A stretch of DNA of 64,000 bases from an uncultured Roseiflexaceae bacterium (GCA_937988885.1 CALKHR010000191.1:1-64000), one strand, 5' to 3'. Shown: positions 9,003 to 17,175, counted from the stretch's first letter. The notes: generated by a model from the letters alone, not told the origin. Numbers and translations are program-made.

Positions 9003-9578
9003 ATGGCCGAAGTCCTGTTGTTCCATCACGCGCAAGGACTCACGCCCGGTGTCATCGCATTTGCCGATGTACTGCGCCAGGCCGGGCATACGGTCCACAC
9101 TCCCGATCTGTTCGGTGGTCGCACCTTCGACAGCATCGAGGCGGGCATCGCGTTCGTCAAGGAACGCGGCTTTGACGACCTGATGGATCGTAGCGCGCAG
9201 ATAGCGGAGGCGCTGCCCAACGAACTGGTCTACGGTGGCTTCTCGCTCGGCGTGCTCTCGGCGCAGATGCTGGCCCAGACCCGCGCGGGCGCACGGGGCG
9301 CGCTGCTCTTCTATTCCTGCGTGCCCGTCTCCGAGTTCGGGCCAGCCTGGCCGAAGGGCGTACCAGTACAAATACACGGGATGGACGCCGACCCATTCTT
9401 CGTTGATGAGGGCGACATCGACGCCGCGCGGGCGCTGGTTGCCGAGGCCGACGAGGGAGAGTTGTTCCTGTACCCTGGCGATCAGCACTATTTCGCCGAT
9501 AGCTCACTGCCATCGTACGATCCACGGGCTGCGGCGCTCCTGACACAGCGCGTGCTCGATTTTCTTGCGAAGCGGTAG
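9003..9578 (+). CDS. Dienelactone hydrolase family protein
   Basis: A 191-residue alpha/beta hydrolase of the DLH type. The nucleophile elbow is GGFSLG, with Ser in place of the Cys of classical dienelactone hydrolase. A candidate acid lies in HGMDADPFF and the catalytic His in GDQHYF near the C-terminus. Substrate unknown. AAAGGAG precedes the ATG, the same strong site type as its neighbours. The gene follows the MBL gene by 33 bases. Confidence 0.82.
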   Translation: MAEVLLFHHAQGLTPGVIAFADVLRQAGHTVHTPDLFGGRTFDSIEAGIAFVKERGFDDLMDRSAQIAEALPNELVYGGFSLGVLSAQMLAQTRAGARGALLFYSCVPVSEFGPAWPKGVPVQIHGMDADPFFVDEGDIDAARALVAEADEGELFLYPGDQHYFADSSLPSYDPRAAALLTQRVLDFLAKR

Positions 9579-9609
9579 AGTGCCTCATCGCTCAAGGAGG
9601 TTTGGCATT

Positions 9610-10170
9610 ATGCGACCCCTGCGTTATTCCATCAACGTAACGTTGGATGGCTGCTGCGATCATCAGGAGATTTTCCCAGACGAAGAGTTGCACCATCACG
9701 CCACCAAGAACTTTGCCCAAGCCGATGCCCTGCTGTTTGGCCGCGTGACGTATGAGCTGATGGAGACAGGCTGGCGACCATTCGCGCAGACCGGGGTCAA
9801 GCCTGATTGGATGCAACCCTGGATGGAATCCTTCGCCTACATGATCGACGCGGCAAAAAAGTACGTCGTATCGAGCACCCTGGAGCGGGTGGACTGGAAT
9901 GCCGAACTCGTGCGCGGCGATCTGGAACAGGCGATAGTGCAACTCAAGCAGCAGTCAGGCAACGGGCTGTTTGTGGGAGGTGTGCAACTCCCGATGGCAT
10001 TGGCGGAACTGGGATTGATTGACGAATATGAGTTCGTGGTGCAACCCTGGCTCGCGGGTCACGGGCCATCACTATTCTCGGCGCTATCGAAACATATCGA
10101 TCTAAAGCTTGTCAATCGGTTGGAGTTCGCCTCGGGCGCGGTGGCATTGCAATATAAGCCGAGAAGGTAG
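9610..10170 (+). CDS. Dihydrofolate reductase-like protein (RibD C-terminal domain family)
   Basis: A 186-residue RibD-C/DHFR-fold protein: N-terminal RYSINVTLDG strand, ALLFGRVTYELM nucleotide-site motif and C-terminal strands GLFVGGVQLPMALAELGLIDEYEF. Family members are NAD(P)H-dependent reductases of unknown substrate, related to YwjB/YyaP. The ATG at 9610 follows AAGGAGG with good spacing. A second, divergent family member follows at once, so the pair may be an old duplication. Confidence 0.85.
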   Translation: MRPLRYSINVTLDGCCDHQEIFPDEELHHHATKNFAQADALLFGRVTYELMETGWRPFAQTGVKPDWMQPWMESFAYMIDAAKKYVVSSTLERVDWNAELVRGDLEQAIVQLKQQSGNGLFVGGVQLPMALAELGLIDEYEFVVQPWLAGHGPSLFSALSKHIDLKLVNRLEFASGAVALQYKPRR

Positions 10171-10239
10171 CATTCGCGACGATCACGCTGACAGCGTATT
10201 GCAACAGTGCGCCGTCAAGCAGAAAACACGAGGATTAGG

Positions 10240-10821
10240 ATGAGAACTATCAAAGTCATCGAACATATCTCGTTAGATGGCGTGATCCAAGTATCCAACG
10301 ACGATGGCACCTTCCCTTACAACGATTGGACTGCGCCCTATCGGACCGCCGAAGGGCGAGACGCAATCTTGAAGGCGCACGGCGAGAGCTTCGATCTGCT
10401 ACTTGGCCGCCGCACCTACGATGCGTGGTCGGGCTATTGGCCGAAAGCTCCCAGTAGCCCCATAGCGGATCGGCTCAACGCGGCGACGAAATATGTCGCT
10501 ACTCACCATCCAGAGAGCCTTGAGTGGGGGCCTTTCGCAAGCCTTGGGACCGACATCGTCGAAAGCATTCGCCGCCTGAAAGGGCAGGAAGGACCGGACC
10601 TTGTTCTCTCGGGAAGCATTTCCGTGGCAACGACAACACTTGAGCATGGATTGGTGGATGAAATTGTGCTACCCGTGTATCCAGTCGTATTAGGCGTGGG
10701 TAAACGTTTGTTTGCAGATGGAACGCCAGCCCGTTCATTAGAACTCATCAGCACACAAGCAATGCCCTCCGGCATTATGTTCAGCACGTACAAGGTCGTC
10801 GGCCCGCTGAGAACGGAGTAG
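10240..10821 (+). CDS. Dihydrofolate reductase-like protein (RibD C-terminal domain family), second copy
   Basis: A 193-residue RibD-C family reductase with the same plan as the preceding gene: EHISLDGVIQ, LLLGRRTYDAWSGYW, LVLSGSISVATTTLEHGLVDEIVLPVYPVVLG. It has more of the typical DHFR-like Y-W motif than its neighbour. The ATG at 10240 lies after a GAGGA site. Substrate unknown. Confidence 0.87.
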   Translation: MRTIKVIEHISLDGVIQVSNDDGTFPYNDWTAPYRTAEGRDAILKAHGESFDLLLGRRTYDAWSGYWPKAPSSPIADRLNAATKYVATHHPESLEWGPFASLGTDIVESIRRLKGQEGPDLVLSGSISVATTTLEHGLVDEIVLPVYPVVLGVGKRLFADGTPARSLELISTQAMPSGIMFSTYKVVGPLRTE

Positions 10822-10857
10822 TTCGGCGAATCGGCATCGCCCGCAAAGGAGTCACTG

Positions 10858-11289
10858 ATGGCCGAGAACAAAACCAAACCCACCGATGCGAGTGTCGATG
10901 CGTACCTCGCCTCCCGCGCGAGTCCCGAGCAACTCGCGGATTGCAAGGCCATCATGGCTATGTGTGAGCGTGTCACAAATCAACCGCCGAAGATGTGGGG
11001 GCCGAGCATCGTAGGGTATGGCTCGTACACCTACACGTATGAAAGCGGTCGTTCGGGCCAAGCAAGCCTGGCTGGCTTTGCGATCCGTGGCAAGGAGTTG
11101 GTCGTTTACCTCAGCACCGAGAGCCCCGAGCAAACCGAGCGCCTGAGCAAACTCGGCAAACACAAGATGGGCAAATCGTGCCTCTACATCAAACGCTTGA
11201 GCGACATCGATGCCACCGTGCTTGAAGCGTTGATCGCCGGGTCGGTCGCAGAGATCAAGCGCCGTTATCCCAACACCAGCGACTCCTGA
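10858..11289 (+). CDS. DUF1801 domain protein, second copy
   Basis: A 143-residue DUF1801 protein: SVDAYLASRASPEQLADCKAI, GPSIVGYGSYTYTYESGR, GFAIRGKELVVYL and KHKMGKSCLYIKRLSDID. It belongs to a different DUF1801 subtype from the gene at 7556. AAAGGAG lies 7 bases before the ATG. Last gene of the co-oriented cluster; a hairpin follows about 40 bases after the stop. Confidence 0.8.
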   Translation: MAENKTKPTDASVDAYLASRASPEQLADCKAIMAMCERVTNQPPKMWGPSIVGYGSYTYTYESGRSGQASLAGFAIRGKELVVYLSTESPEQTERLSKLGKHKMGKSCLYIKRLSDIDATVLEALIAGSVAEIKRRYPNTSDS

Positions 11290-11330
11290 GCACTCCTGCC
11301 GCGCCACAAGCGTTGCGCATCACACATAAG

Positions 11331-11361
11331 AACGACCTTCAACTACACGCTGAAGGTCGTT
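11331..11361. terminator. Hairpin between convergent genes
   Basis: Perfect 11-bp stem AACGACCTTCA/TGAAGGTCGTT with a 9-base loop, without a clear U-tract. It lies between the DUF1801 gene and the convergent DoxX remnant. Confidence 0.7.
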
Positions 11362-11386
11362 CCCGTATAACGAGCAAAAACACGTT

Positions 11387-11752
11387 TTACAGCGGCACCA
11401 CAACAAAGCGTCCGTACGCCACAAACAGCGCCAAGAACATCAGCACGGCGTTAAGACCGATCGCAGGCCACTCCTTGCGCGAGGCATGAAAGATGGCGGC
11501 CAAGAGCATGACCAAGGCCAGCGCAGCCGCCACTGGCGTTAACTAAGGCAGTATACCCGTCAGCGCTGGCAGCATAAGGCCGAGACCGCCGAGCAATTCC
11601 GACACCCCGATAAACGTGGTCAACTCGCGCGGCACATCCTTCACCCACGGCAGGCTCGCCCGAGCAGACTCATAGCGAAACGCCTTGAGCAGCCCTGCAC
11701 CGCTAAACATAATCCCCAACAACACCTGCACGACCCAGATTGCGATATTCAT
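11387..11752 (-). pseudogene. DoxX-family membrane protein interrupted by an in-frame amber codon
   Basis: Reading from ATG at 11752, 69 codons of a DoxX protein (GIMFSGAGLLKAF, GVSELLGGLGLMLPALTGILP) end at TAG 11543-11545. The same frame then continues for 51 codons to TAA at 11387. That continuation is clearly DoxX-like: LTPVAAALALVMLLAAIFHA, then KEWPAIGLNAVLMFLALFVAYGRF. A full reading would give 121 residues and four membrane helices, the usual family size. A single base change from a sense codon such as TGG (Trp) to TAG explains the break. The divergent TetR gene with two palindromic operators probably controlled it. Sequencing error or nonsense suppression cannot be excluded. Confidence 0.85.
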
Positions 11753-11826
11753 ACAGCTCTCCCTTTTCCCTCAACAAGACAACACGAAGCGAAGGAACGA
11801 GATGGCTCGTTCCTATACCAACAACG

Positions 11827-11855
11827 TTGAAGAATCAAGTACCATCAGGTATGCT
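11827..11855 (+). promoter_or_regulatory. Sigma70-type promoter for the TetR gene at 11965
   Basis: TTGAAG (11827-11832), a 17-base spacer, then TATGCT (11850-11855). A 20-bp palindrome lies 14 bases downstream, in the expected repressor position. Confidence 0.55.
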
Positions 11856-11869
11856 AAACATATGTTATC

Positions 11870-11889
11870 TAAACAACAATTGTTGTTTA
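11870..11889. promoter_or_regulatory. Perfect 20-bp palindrome, TetR operator candidate 1
   Basis: TAAACAACAATTGTTGTTTA is fully self-complementary. It lies just downstream of the predicted promoter in the DoxX/TetR divergent region. Confidence 0.75.
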
Positions 11890-11934
11890 ATAGTAGCGAT
11901 AGAGTGAGTGCACGTCAACCATCAAAATCGTTGT

Positions 11935-11954
11935 TTTGTTGTCTAGACAACAAA
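11935..11954. promoter_or_regulatory. Perfect 20-bp palindrome, TetR operator candidate 2
   Basis: TTTGTTGTCTAGACAACAAA is fully self-complementary and shares the TTGTTGT half-site type with the palindrome at 11870. It ends 10 bases before the TetR ATG, next to the AAAGGGG ribosome site. Confidence 0.75.
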
Positions 11955-11964
11955 GGGGAAAAAA

Positions 11965-12552
11965 ATGTTGTCAAATGAAGGGAAGCTCGATCCGCGTGTT
12001 ATCCGCACACGCAAGCTATTAATGGAATCGTTTCTGCAGCTTCAATATGAGAAAGACTTCAACGACATCACCATCCAAGATATCGCGGATCGAGCGACCG
12101 TCAATCGCGCGACGTTTTACGCCCATTTTCAAGACAAGTATGCCTTGCTCGACAACATCATCCACGATGGTTTTCAGATAACTCTTCAGAAGCGACTCTG
12201 TGAGCCATCGAACAGCCCGCAAGCGTATCTGCGGCAACTCTTTCTCGCTGTGACCGACCATCTGGGGGATATCCAGAGCCGATGTCAACGCTCGCTACGC
12301 ACGTTCGGTTCGTTGGTGGAGGCCCAGATCAAGGCCCAACTGCGCGAAGCTCTGCTAAGCTACTTCGCCAGCGAGGCCACTCTGCGTGCAGTGCCCAAAC
12401 CGCGCCAGGAACTCGTGGCGACAATGATCAGCTGGTCGATCTATGGCGCAGCGCTGGAGTGGCAGCACCAAGCGCATCTGCGCTCCGCCGAGTCGTTCGC
12501 CGAGGAAGCGCTGCCGTTCATTGTTGCGATGATGAGCGAACTGCGCGCCTAA
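11965..12552 (+). CDS. TetR/AcrR-family transcriptional regulator
   Basis: A 195-residue TetR repressor. The N-terminal helix-turn-helix spans about 20-65 (FNDITIQDIADRATVNRATFYAHFQDKYALLDNII), followed by a helical ligand domain. It is divergent from the broken DoxX gene. Two perfect 20-bp palindromes lie between its promoter and its ATG, so autorepression and control of DoxX are likely. The ligand is unknown. An intrinsic terminator follows at 12588. Confidence 0.9.
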   Translation: MLSNEGKLDPRVIRTRKLLMESFLQLQYEKDFNDITIQDIADRATVNRATFYAHFQDKYALLDNIIHDGFQITLQKRLCEPSNSPQAYLRQLFLAVTDHLGDIQSRCQRSLRTFGSLVEAQIKAQLREALLSYFASEATLRAVPKPRQELVATMISWSIYGAALEWQHQAHLRSAESFAEEALPFIVAMMSELRA

Positions 12553-12587
12553 ACGCTCAGAGGAAACGTAGAGAACGGGCCAACGCA

Positions 12588-12624
12588 AAACCGCACCGTC
12601 TGGATAAACAGACAAGTGCGGTTT
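12588..12624. terminator. Strong bidirectional terminator hairpin
   Basis: Outer stem AAACCGCAC/GTGCGGTTT with an inner stem GTCTG/CAGAC. It lies between the TetR gene and the convergent nitroreductase gene. Confidence 0.8.
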
Positions 12625-12643
12625 CCTGCAAATCGCAACGCAA

Positions 12644-13084
12644 TCACTGTCCAACCGGACTTGGCACCATTGGGTGAAGGAGCACCACCGGAATATCGCG
12701 AGTGGTGCGTTGCTGGTATTTCTCGTAGCCCGGCGCGATCTTGACGGCGTGCGACCAGAGCTTCTCCTTTTTAGCAGGATCAGCGATCTCGGCCTGCACC
12801 TTGAACGTCGAGCGACCGATCTGAACGGTTGCTGTGGGATTACTTTTGATATTGTGGAACCAAGCGGGATGTTTGGGTTGGCCCGAATTGGACGCTATCA
12901 CAATGTAGGAGTTGTTGTCTTTGATGTAGGCCACCGGCACCGTGCGTTGCTTACCCGATTTGCGGCCCGTCGTCGTGAGCAGAAGCACGGGCAACACCCT
13001 CATTCTGCCGCCGATTGCGCCACCAGTGAGCCTGTACACGAAAATAAAGAGCGGGATGAGCACCTTGAGCATCAGCCTGAACAT
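12644..13084 (-). CDS. Deazaflavin (F420)-dependent nitroreductase family protein
   Basis: A 146-residue split-barrel protein of the DDN/F420H2-dependent family: LLTTTGRKSGKQRTVPVAYI (cofactor-phosphate-binding type motif), SYIVIASNSGQPKHPAWFHNI, NPTATVQIGRSTFKVQAEI. Such proteins reduce quinones, nitro compounds or other acceptors with F420H2; the acceptor is unknown. A hydrophobic N-terminus (about 5-20) may attach it to the membrane. GGAGGTGGG precedes the ATG. An operator matching the one upstream of the adjacent TetR gene lies at 13106-13125. Confidence 0.85.
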   Translation of the reverse strand: MFRLMLKVLIPLFIFVYRLTGGAIGGRMRVLPVLLLTTTGRKSGKQRTVPVAYIKDNNSYIVIASNSGQPKHPAWFHNIKSNPTATVQIGRSTFKVQAEIADPAKKEKLWSHAVKIAPGYEKYQQRTTRDIPVVLLHPMVPSPVGQ

Positions 13085-13105
13085 AGACCCACCTCCTTTT
13101 CCATA

Positions 13106-13125
13106 TTTGGACTTATCGGTCCAAA
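13106..13125. promoter_or_regulatory. Operator upstream of the nitroreductase gene
   Basis: TTTGGACTTATCGGTCCAAA is a dyad with TTTGGAC/GTCCAAA arms around six central bases. It differs at only two positions from the reverse complement of the dyad at 13764-13783, upstream of the TetR gene. Confidence 0.75.
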
Positions 13126-13152
13126 ATAACCAAAGAAAAACGCCGCGTTCGG

Positions 13153-13734
13153 CTAATCGAGGGTCGTCATCATAACTGCCACGGTATCGTCGAGCCGCGC
13201 CATGTCCGAGCGAGCACGCACCATCACCAGAAGCCCTTGGAGACTCACGGTCAAGAAGCGCGCCAACTTCTGTGGGTCGTCGCGATTGGCGATCGAGCCT
13301 TCGGCTTGGCCACGAGCGATCGCCTGGGCGAACAGATCCTCAACAGCTTGAAAATCGGCGGCGACGAGCTTTTGCACATCCACATCGTGAGGGCCAAGTT
13401 CGACAGCTTCGTTCGCCGTCATACAGCCGCACGTGTCGGTTGCTACCATACCTTGAGCGATGCTCTGCCGAAAGAACCGCTCGATGGCCTGACGAGCCGG
13501 CAGTTCGTTGTTGAGCATACGTTCCAAGTACGCTAGGCGTTCCTTGCGGTAGGCATCGAACGCCGTGAGAAAGAGCGACCGCTTATCGCCGAAAGTCGCG
13601 TAAAGGCTACTTTTGCTCAGACCAGTCGCTCGCAGGATATCGGCGAGAGACGTGCCCTCGTAGCCTTTGCTCCAGAACACGTGCATAGCGCGCCGCAGAG
13701 CTTCGGTTGTATCAAATTCCTGTGGTCGCCCCAT
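13153..13734 (-). CDS. TetR-family transcriptional regulator
   Basis: A 193-residue TetR protein starting MGRPQEFDTTEALRRAM, with helix-turn-helix YEGTSLADILRATGLSKSSLYATFGDK (about 26-52). It is closest in type to the YxaF/AcuR subgroup with the GRP(Q/R)-F-D N-terminus. The start at 13734 follows AAGGAG. The dyad in its own promoter and the near-identical dyad before the nitroreductase suggest a two-target local regulon with autorepression. The conserved MTANEAVEL and C-terminal helices form the ligand domain. Confidence 0.9.
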   Translation of the reverse strand: MGRPQEFDTTEALRRAMHVFWSKGYEGTSLADILRATGLSKSSLYATFGDKRSLFLTAFDAYRKERLAYLERMLNNELPARQAIERFFRQSIAQGMVATDTCGCMTANEAVELGPHDVDVQKLVAADFQAVEDLFAQAIARGQAEGSIANRDDPQKLARFLTVSLQGLLVMVRARSDMARLDDTVAVMMTTLD

Positions 13735-13752
13735 CTCAAGCTCCTTGGGGGA

Positions 13753-13783
13753 AGTATACCGTATATGGACCGAAAAGTCCAAA
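13753..13783 (-). promoter_or_regulatory. TetR promoter with overlapping operator
   Basis: On the minus strand, TTGGAC (13777-13782) and TATACT (13753-13758) are 18 bases apart. The dyad TTTGGACTTTTCGGTCCATA (13764-13783) covers the -35 box and spacer, a standard repression layout. Confidence 0.75.
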
Positions 13784-13810
13784 ATGGTGAGAATCATCCC
13801 CAAAGGCAGC

Positions 13811-13840
13811 AAAAAAGGGCAAGACAACCCGCCCCTTTGT
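13811..13840 (-). terminator. Intrinsic terminator of the oxidoreductase gene
   Basis: On the minus strand, AAAGGGGC and GCCCTTT arms are followed by a run of six T. It lies 21 bases after the stop of the gene ending at 13862. Confidence 0.65.
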
Positions 13841-13861
13841 TCTCACATCCGCCAGAGAGAA

Positions 13862-14794
13862 CTACTCTACGACCTGTAGCACGATCTTTCCCTGTGCATG
13901 CCCTGCCGCAAACAGCTCGTGTGCGCGGCGTGCCTCGGCCAACGGAAGTACTGCGGATACAACTGGTTTTACTTCACCAGAATCAATCAAACGTGCGATT
14001 TCGGCCAGTTCAGCTGGGTTTGGCTGTGTGAGCATAAACGTAGCGCGCACGCCCTGCTTGGCCGCTGCTTCCGGATCGGGTTGCCCCGCCGAGGTCACAT
14101 AGATGCCACCTGGCTTCAACACTTTGAGGGAGCGTTCCACTAAATCGCCGCCGACCGTATCAAACACCACATCAACATCGCGTACAACCTCCTCAAACCG
14201 AGTGGTTGTATAGTCGATCACCTCAGCGACGCCCAACCCCTTCAACAGATCGCGTTTGCCGCTGCTCGCTGTGCCCAAGACACGCGCACCCTTCGCGCGG
14301 GCAAACTGCACAGCAAACGAGCCGATACCGCCGCCAGCACCATGAATCAGCACTGTTTGGCCAGATTGAAGCCCACCAACATCAAAAAGCCCTTGCCAAG
14401 CGGTCAAACCCGCCAGCGGGACCGAGGCCGCCGTGACGAAATCCACTGTGGTTGGCTTCGGCGCGATCTCGATCTCGCTCACAACAGCGTATTCGGCATG
14501 AGAACCCTGGCGCATCATGTTGGAATAGCCATACACCGCATCTCCAACCGCAACGCTCGTCACTCCCTCTCCGACCGCCTCAACAACGCCTGCGAGATCA
14601 ACACCGAGGGTAAACGGAAATTCCACTTGGATCATTCCTTGGAGATATCCCGCTCGCGTGTTGTTCTCAATCGGATTGAACGAGGCAGCGTACACCTTGA
14701 CTAACACCTCTCCTGCGGCAGGTACGGGTTGTGATACGTCGTCGTAAGCGAGCACATCCGGTCCACCATAGGCATGCATACGAACAGCTTTCAT
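13862..14794 (-). CDS. Zinc-free NADP-dependent quinone oxidoreductase (MDR superfamily)
   Basis: A 310-residue medium-chain reductase without structural or catalytic zinc ligands. It has the N-terminal GroES-like domain (MKAVRMHAYGGPDVLAYDDV, FTLGVDLAGVVEAVGEGV) and a Rossmann domain with the nucleotide motif HGAGGGIGSFAVQFARAKGARVLGT. It probably reduces quinones or enones with NADPH; the substrate is unknown. The ATG at 14794 follows AAAGGAGAAGGG. It is monocistronic, with a terminator on its 3' side. Confidence 0.9.
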   Translation of the reverse strand: MKAVRMHAYGGPDVLAYDDVSQPVPAAGEVLVKVYAASFNPIENNTRAGYLQGMIQVEFPFTLGVDLAGVVEAVGEGVTSVAVGDAVYGYSNMMRQGSHAEYAVVSEIEIAPKPTTVDFVTAASVPLAGLTAWQGLFDVGGLQSGQTVLIHGAGGGIGSFAVQFARAKGARVLGTASSGKRDLLKGLGVAEVIDYTTTRFEEVVRDVDVVFDTVGGDLVERSLKVLKPGGIYVTSAGQPDPEAAAKQGVRATFMLTQPNPAELAEIARLIDSGEVKPVVSAVLPLAEARRAHELFAAGHAQGKIVLQVVE

Positions 14795-15033
14795 ACCCTT
14801 CTCCTTTGGTGCATACAATGAGGTCATTACCAGGTCACTACAAAGCTATCCCTCAGAGAATGAGAACTGCATACGGGTGTAGCTCCGCACGGCATCGTAC
14901 CCAACGATAATTTTTCACGCTTTAAACAAATTTTTATCGTCTATATTCAATCAATTCGATATAAATGAGCGAATTAGATGTTCTGATAATAACAAGGAGC
15001 TATAAAATCGTCAACGATTAAAATGATCTTTAG

Positions 15034-15150
15034 AATTGTGACCAAAAGTGTTCAGCCAACGGGCATAGTCTGATCTTCGGTGTGCTCGGCGGGCTGGCCT
15101 TGTTTGGCCTGCTATATTGGCTTTTCGGCGCGGCGCTTTGGGCGCTCTAG
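15034..15150 (+). other. Startless reading frame encoding a membrane-like C-terminus, probable gene remnant
   Basis: After a stop at 15031 this frame runs to TAG at 15148-15150 and encodes a strongly hydrophobic tail, SLIFGVLGGLALFGLLYWLF plus GAALWAL. There is no ATG, and a strong terminator hairpin follows at 15181. It looks like the 3' end of a lost small membrane-protein gene. The rest of the 14795-15277 gap is AT-rich with no recognisable gene. Confidence 0.35.
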
Positions 15151-15180
15151 CGTATGCGCACCACAAGCGTCTTTTCAAAA

Positions 15181-15218
15181 AACAAAAGGGCCGATCATTA
15201 AACATCGGCCCTTTTGTT
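15181..15218. terminator. Strong intrinsic terminator, bidirectional
   Basis: Perfect 15-bp stem AACAAAAGGGCCGAT/ATCGGCCCTTTTGTT with an 8-base loop and T-rich/A-rich flanks. It lies downstream of the response-regulator operon that ends at 15278 on the minus strand. Confidence 0.85.
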
Positions 15219-15277
15219 TCTGGATTTTGATTGATGAGCGCGAAACCGTCTCTTAGGAACGGTTTCTGTACAAGGCC

Positions 15278-15904
15278 CTACAAGCTAATCAACCCCTGCT
15301 GCACTGCGATGCGCACCGCCTCGGTGCGGTTGGCAGCGTGCAGTTTGGCAAAGATGTTTTGCACATGCGCTTTGACGGTGCGCGGCGCGATCATCAATTC
15401 CGTCGCGATCTCGTTGTTGCTCTGGCCGCGCCCCATACGGGCCAAGACCTCAAGCTCGCGCGGTGTAAGCGCCTCCGGTGCGCCACGATGCAACCCCGTC
15501 ACTAAGCGGGCTGCCACCGCTGGCGAAAGCTGCGTTTGCCCCGCGTGTACCTCTGCGATCGCCGCCAGTAGCTCATCCGCCGAGGCGTCCTTGAGCAGGT
15601 AGCCTTGCGCGCCCGCTCGTAACGCCGTGAAGATAAACTCGTCGGTCGCGTAGGTGGTCAGCACCAGGATGCGCGCCTCGGGGGCCAACGCGCGAATGCG
15701 TCGCGTCGCCTCAGCACCATCCATCAGCGGCATCTGCAAGTCCATCAGCACCACATCGGGCTGCAGAGCGGCGTACAGTTCGACTGCCTCCTGGCCGTTG
15801 GCGGCCTCTCCCACGATCTCGATCTCCGGCTCGTCCTCAAACAGCGCCACCAAGCCCTCGCGCACAATACGCTGATCCTCGGCGATCAAAATACGGATGC
15901 TCAT
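15278..15904 (-). CDS. NarL/FixJ-type response regulator
   Basis: A 208-residue two-component regulator. The receiver domain has the acidic pair in LIAEDQ, phospho-acceptor Asp in DVVLMDLQMPLMDG (about 54) and Lys in GYLLKDAS (about 104). The C-terminal LuxR-type helix-turn-helix is LTPRELEVLARMGRGQSNNE and onward. The ATG at 15904 overlaps the kinase stop codon (ATGA), showing translational coupling. The target genes are unknown. Confidence 0.95.
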   Translation of the reverse strand: MSIRILIAEDQRIVREGLVALFEDEPEIEIVGEAANGQEAVELYAALQPDVVLMDLQMPLMDGAEATRRIRALAPEARILVLTTYATDEFIFTALRAGAQGYLLKDASADELLAAIAEVHAGQTQLSPAVAARLVTGLHRGAPEALTPRELEVLARMGRGQSNNEIATELMIAPRTVKAHVQNIFAKLHAANRTEAVRIAVQQGLISL

Positions 15905-17175
15905 GCTGCCTCGTCCTTTTGTGGTGCGTTCGCTGCGATCTGCACTGTCACACAGCACCCCGCGCCCGCACTGCTCTCGATCTGCAAACATCCACCCGCC
16001 AATTGGGCGCGCTCGTGCATACTGATGATGCCGAAGCCTCTCTCTTTGCTGCGCTTAACGTTGCTCGGATCGAAGCCCCGCCCATTGTCGCGAATCTTCA
16101 CGCAGATGCAATCCGCCTCGTTGCTCAGTTCCACCTGTACCGTGCTGGCCTGCGCATGCTTCTCGATGTTCTGCAACGCCTCTTGCACAATGCGCACCAG
16201 TTGCAGGCTAGCATCGTCGGGGAGATCGAGCAGCGCGCCGCTCGCCGTGAAGTTGGTCGCGATGCCGCTGCGCTCGCCGAATTGCAGCACCAGGTGTTGC
16301 AGCGCATCCTGATAGGAGCGATGCTCCGCCAATGGCGCCGCCAAGGTCCAGACGCTCTGACGCACATCGTGCAGGGTGGCGCGCGCCAAGCTGTGCGCCC
16401 GTTCCAAGCGGCTGCGTGTGCGCTGCGGGTCGCGCTCGAAGCTGCGCTGCGCCGCATCGAGTTGCATGGTGATGGCTGTCAGCCCCTGCGCGATGGTGTC
16501 GTGCAGTTCACGTGCGATGCGGTTGCGCTCCGCCAATGTGGCGCTGTGGCGCGCCTGCTGATAGAGCCGCGCGTTCTCCTCGGCCAGCGCCGCCGCCTCG
16601 TCGCGTTGGCGCGCGAGGTCGAGCATCAGCGCATCGGCTCGTCGGCGGGCCTCCAACTCGTTCATGCTCAAACGCACAAACGCATACATAAAGAACATCA
16701 GCGCACCATAGATCGGCGCAATAAACATGATCCGTTCGGCATTGCCACCCAACCACAGGCCGAGCAATATCAACAGCCAATAGGCGATGCCGATGCGCTC
16801 CGCGCTCTTGACATCCAATATCAAAAATGCTTGCACAAAAGGCACAGTGAAAACGGTCGGTTGCAGCAGAGCATCGCCACCGACCGCCAAAAGGGCAACA
16901 CAAACGGCTCCAGCCAAAGCGAAGTAGAGCATCCTTTGGCCGGAATGCATCCAATTGATGTTGAAGCGCTTCAACCAGAAGGTTTCGACGCATATGGCGT
17001 ACAAACCGAGGTAGAGCAGGGTCAGCAGGGTATAGACCAGCACGCGCTCCATTGGCCAGCCGGACTGTATCCCTTGGAAAAGCGGGATGATGCAGGCGAG
17101 CGAGCCCGCGATCCATCCCGAACGACGGATCGAGCGTTCGAACGTGCGATCTCTCTGTTCCAGCATCTCCTGCAT
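15901..17175 (-). CDS. NarL-family sensor histidine kinase, membrane-bound
   Basis: A 424-residue kinase: about six hydrophobic segments in residues 15-165, a coiled linker, a HisKA_3 dimerisation domain with phospho-acceptor His in RIARELHDTIAQGL, then a HATPase domain (IVQEALQNIEKHAQAS, IRDNGRGFDPSN, GFGIISMHERAQLAGG). No large extracellular sensor is present, so it probably senses a membrane state or is signalled by the small membrane protein encoded upstream. Partner of the regulator at 15278. Confidence 0.93.
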   Translation of the reverse strand: MQEMLEQRDRTFERSIRRSGWIAGSLACIIPLFQGIQSGWPMERVLVYTLLTLLYLGLYAICVETFWLKRFNINWMHSGQRMLYFALAGAVCVALLAVGGDALLQPTVFTVPFVQAFLILDVKSAERIGIAYWLLILLGLWLGGNAERIMFIAPIYGALMFFMYAFVRLSMNELEARRRADALMLDLARQRDEAAALAEENARLYQQARHSATLAERNRIARELHDTIAQGLTAITMQLDAAQRSFERDPQRTRSRLERAHSLARATLHDVRQSVWTLAAPLAEHRSYQDALQHLVLQFGERSGIATNFTASGALLDLPDDASLQLVRIVQEALQNIEKHAQASTVQVELSNEADCICVKIRDNGRGFDPSNVKRSKERGFGIISMHERAQLAGGCLQIESSAGAGCCVTVQIAANAPQKDEAA

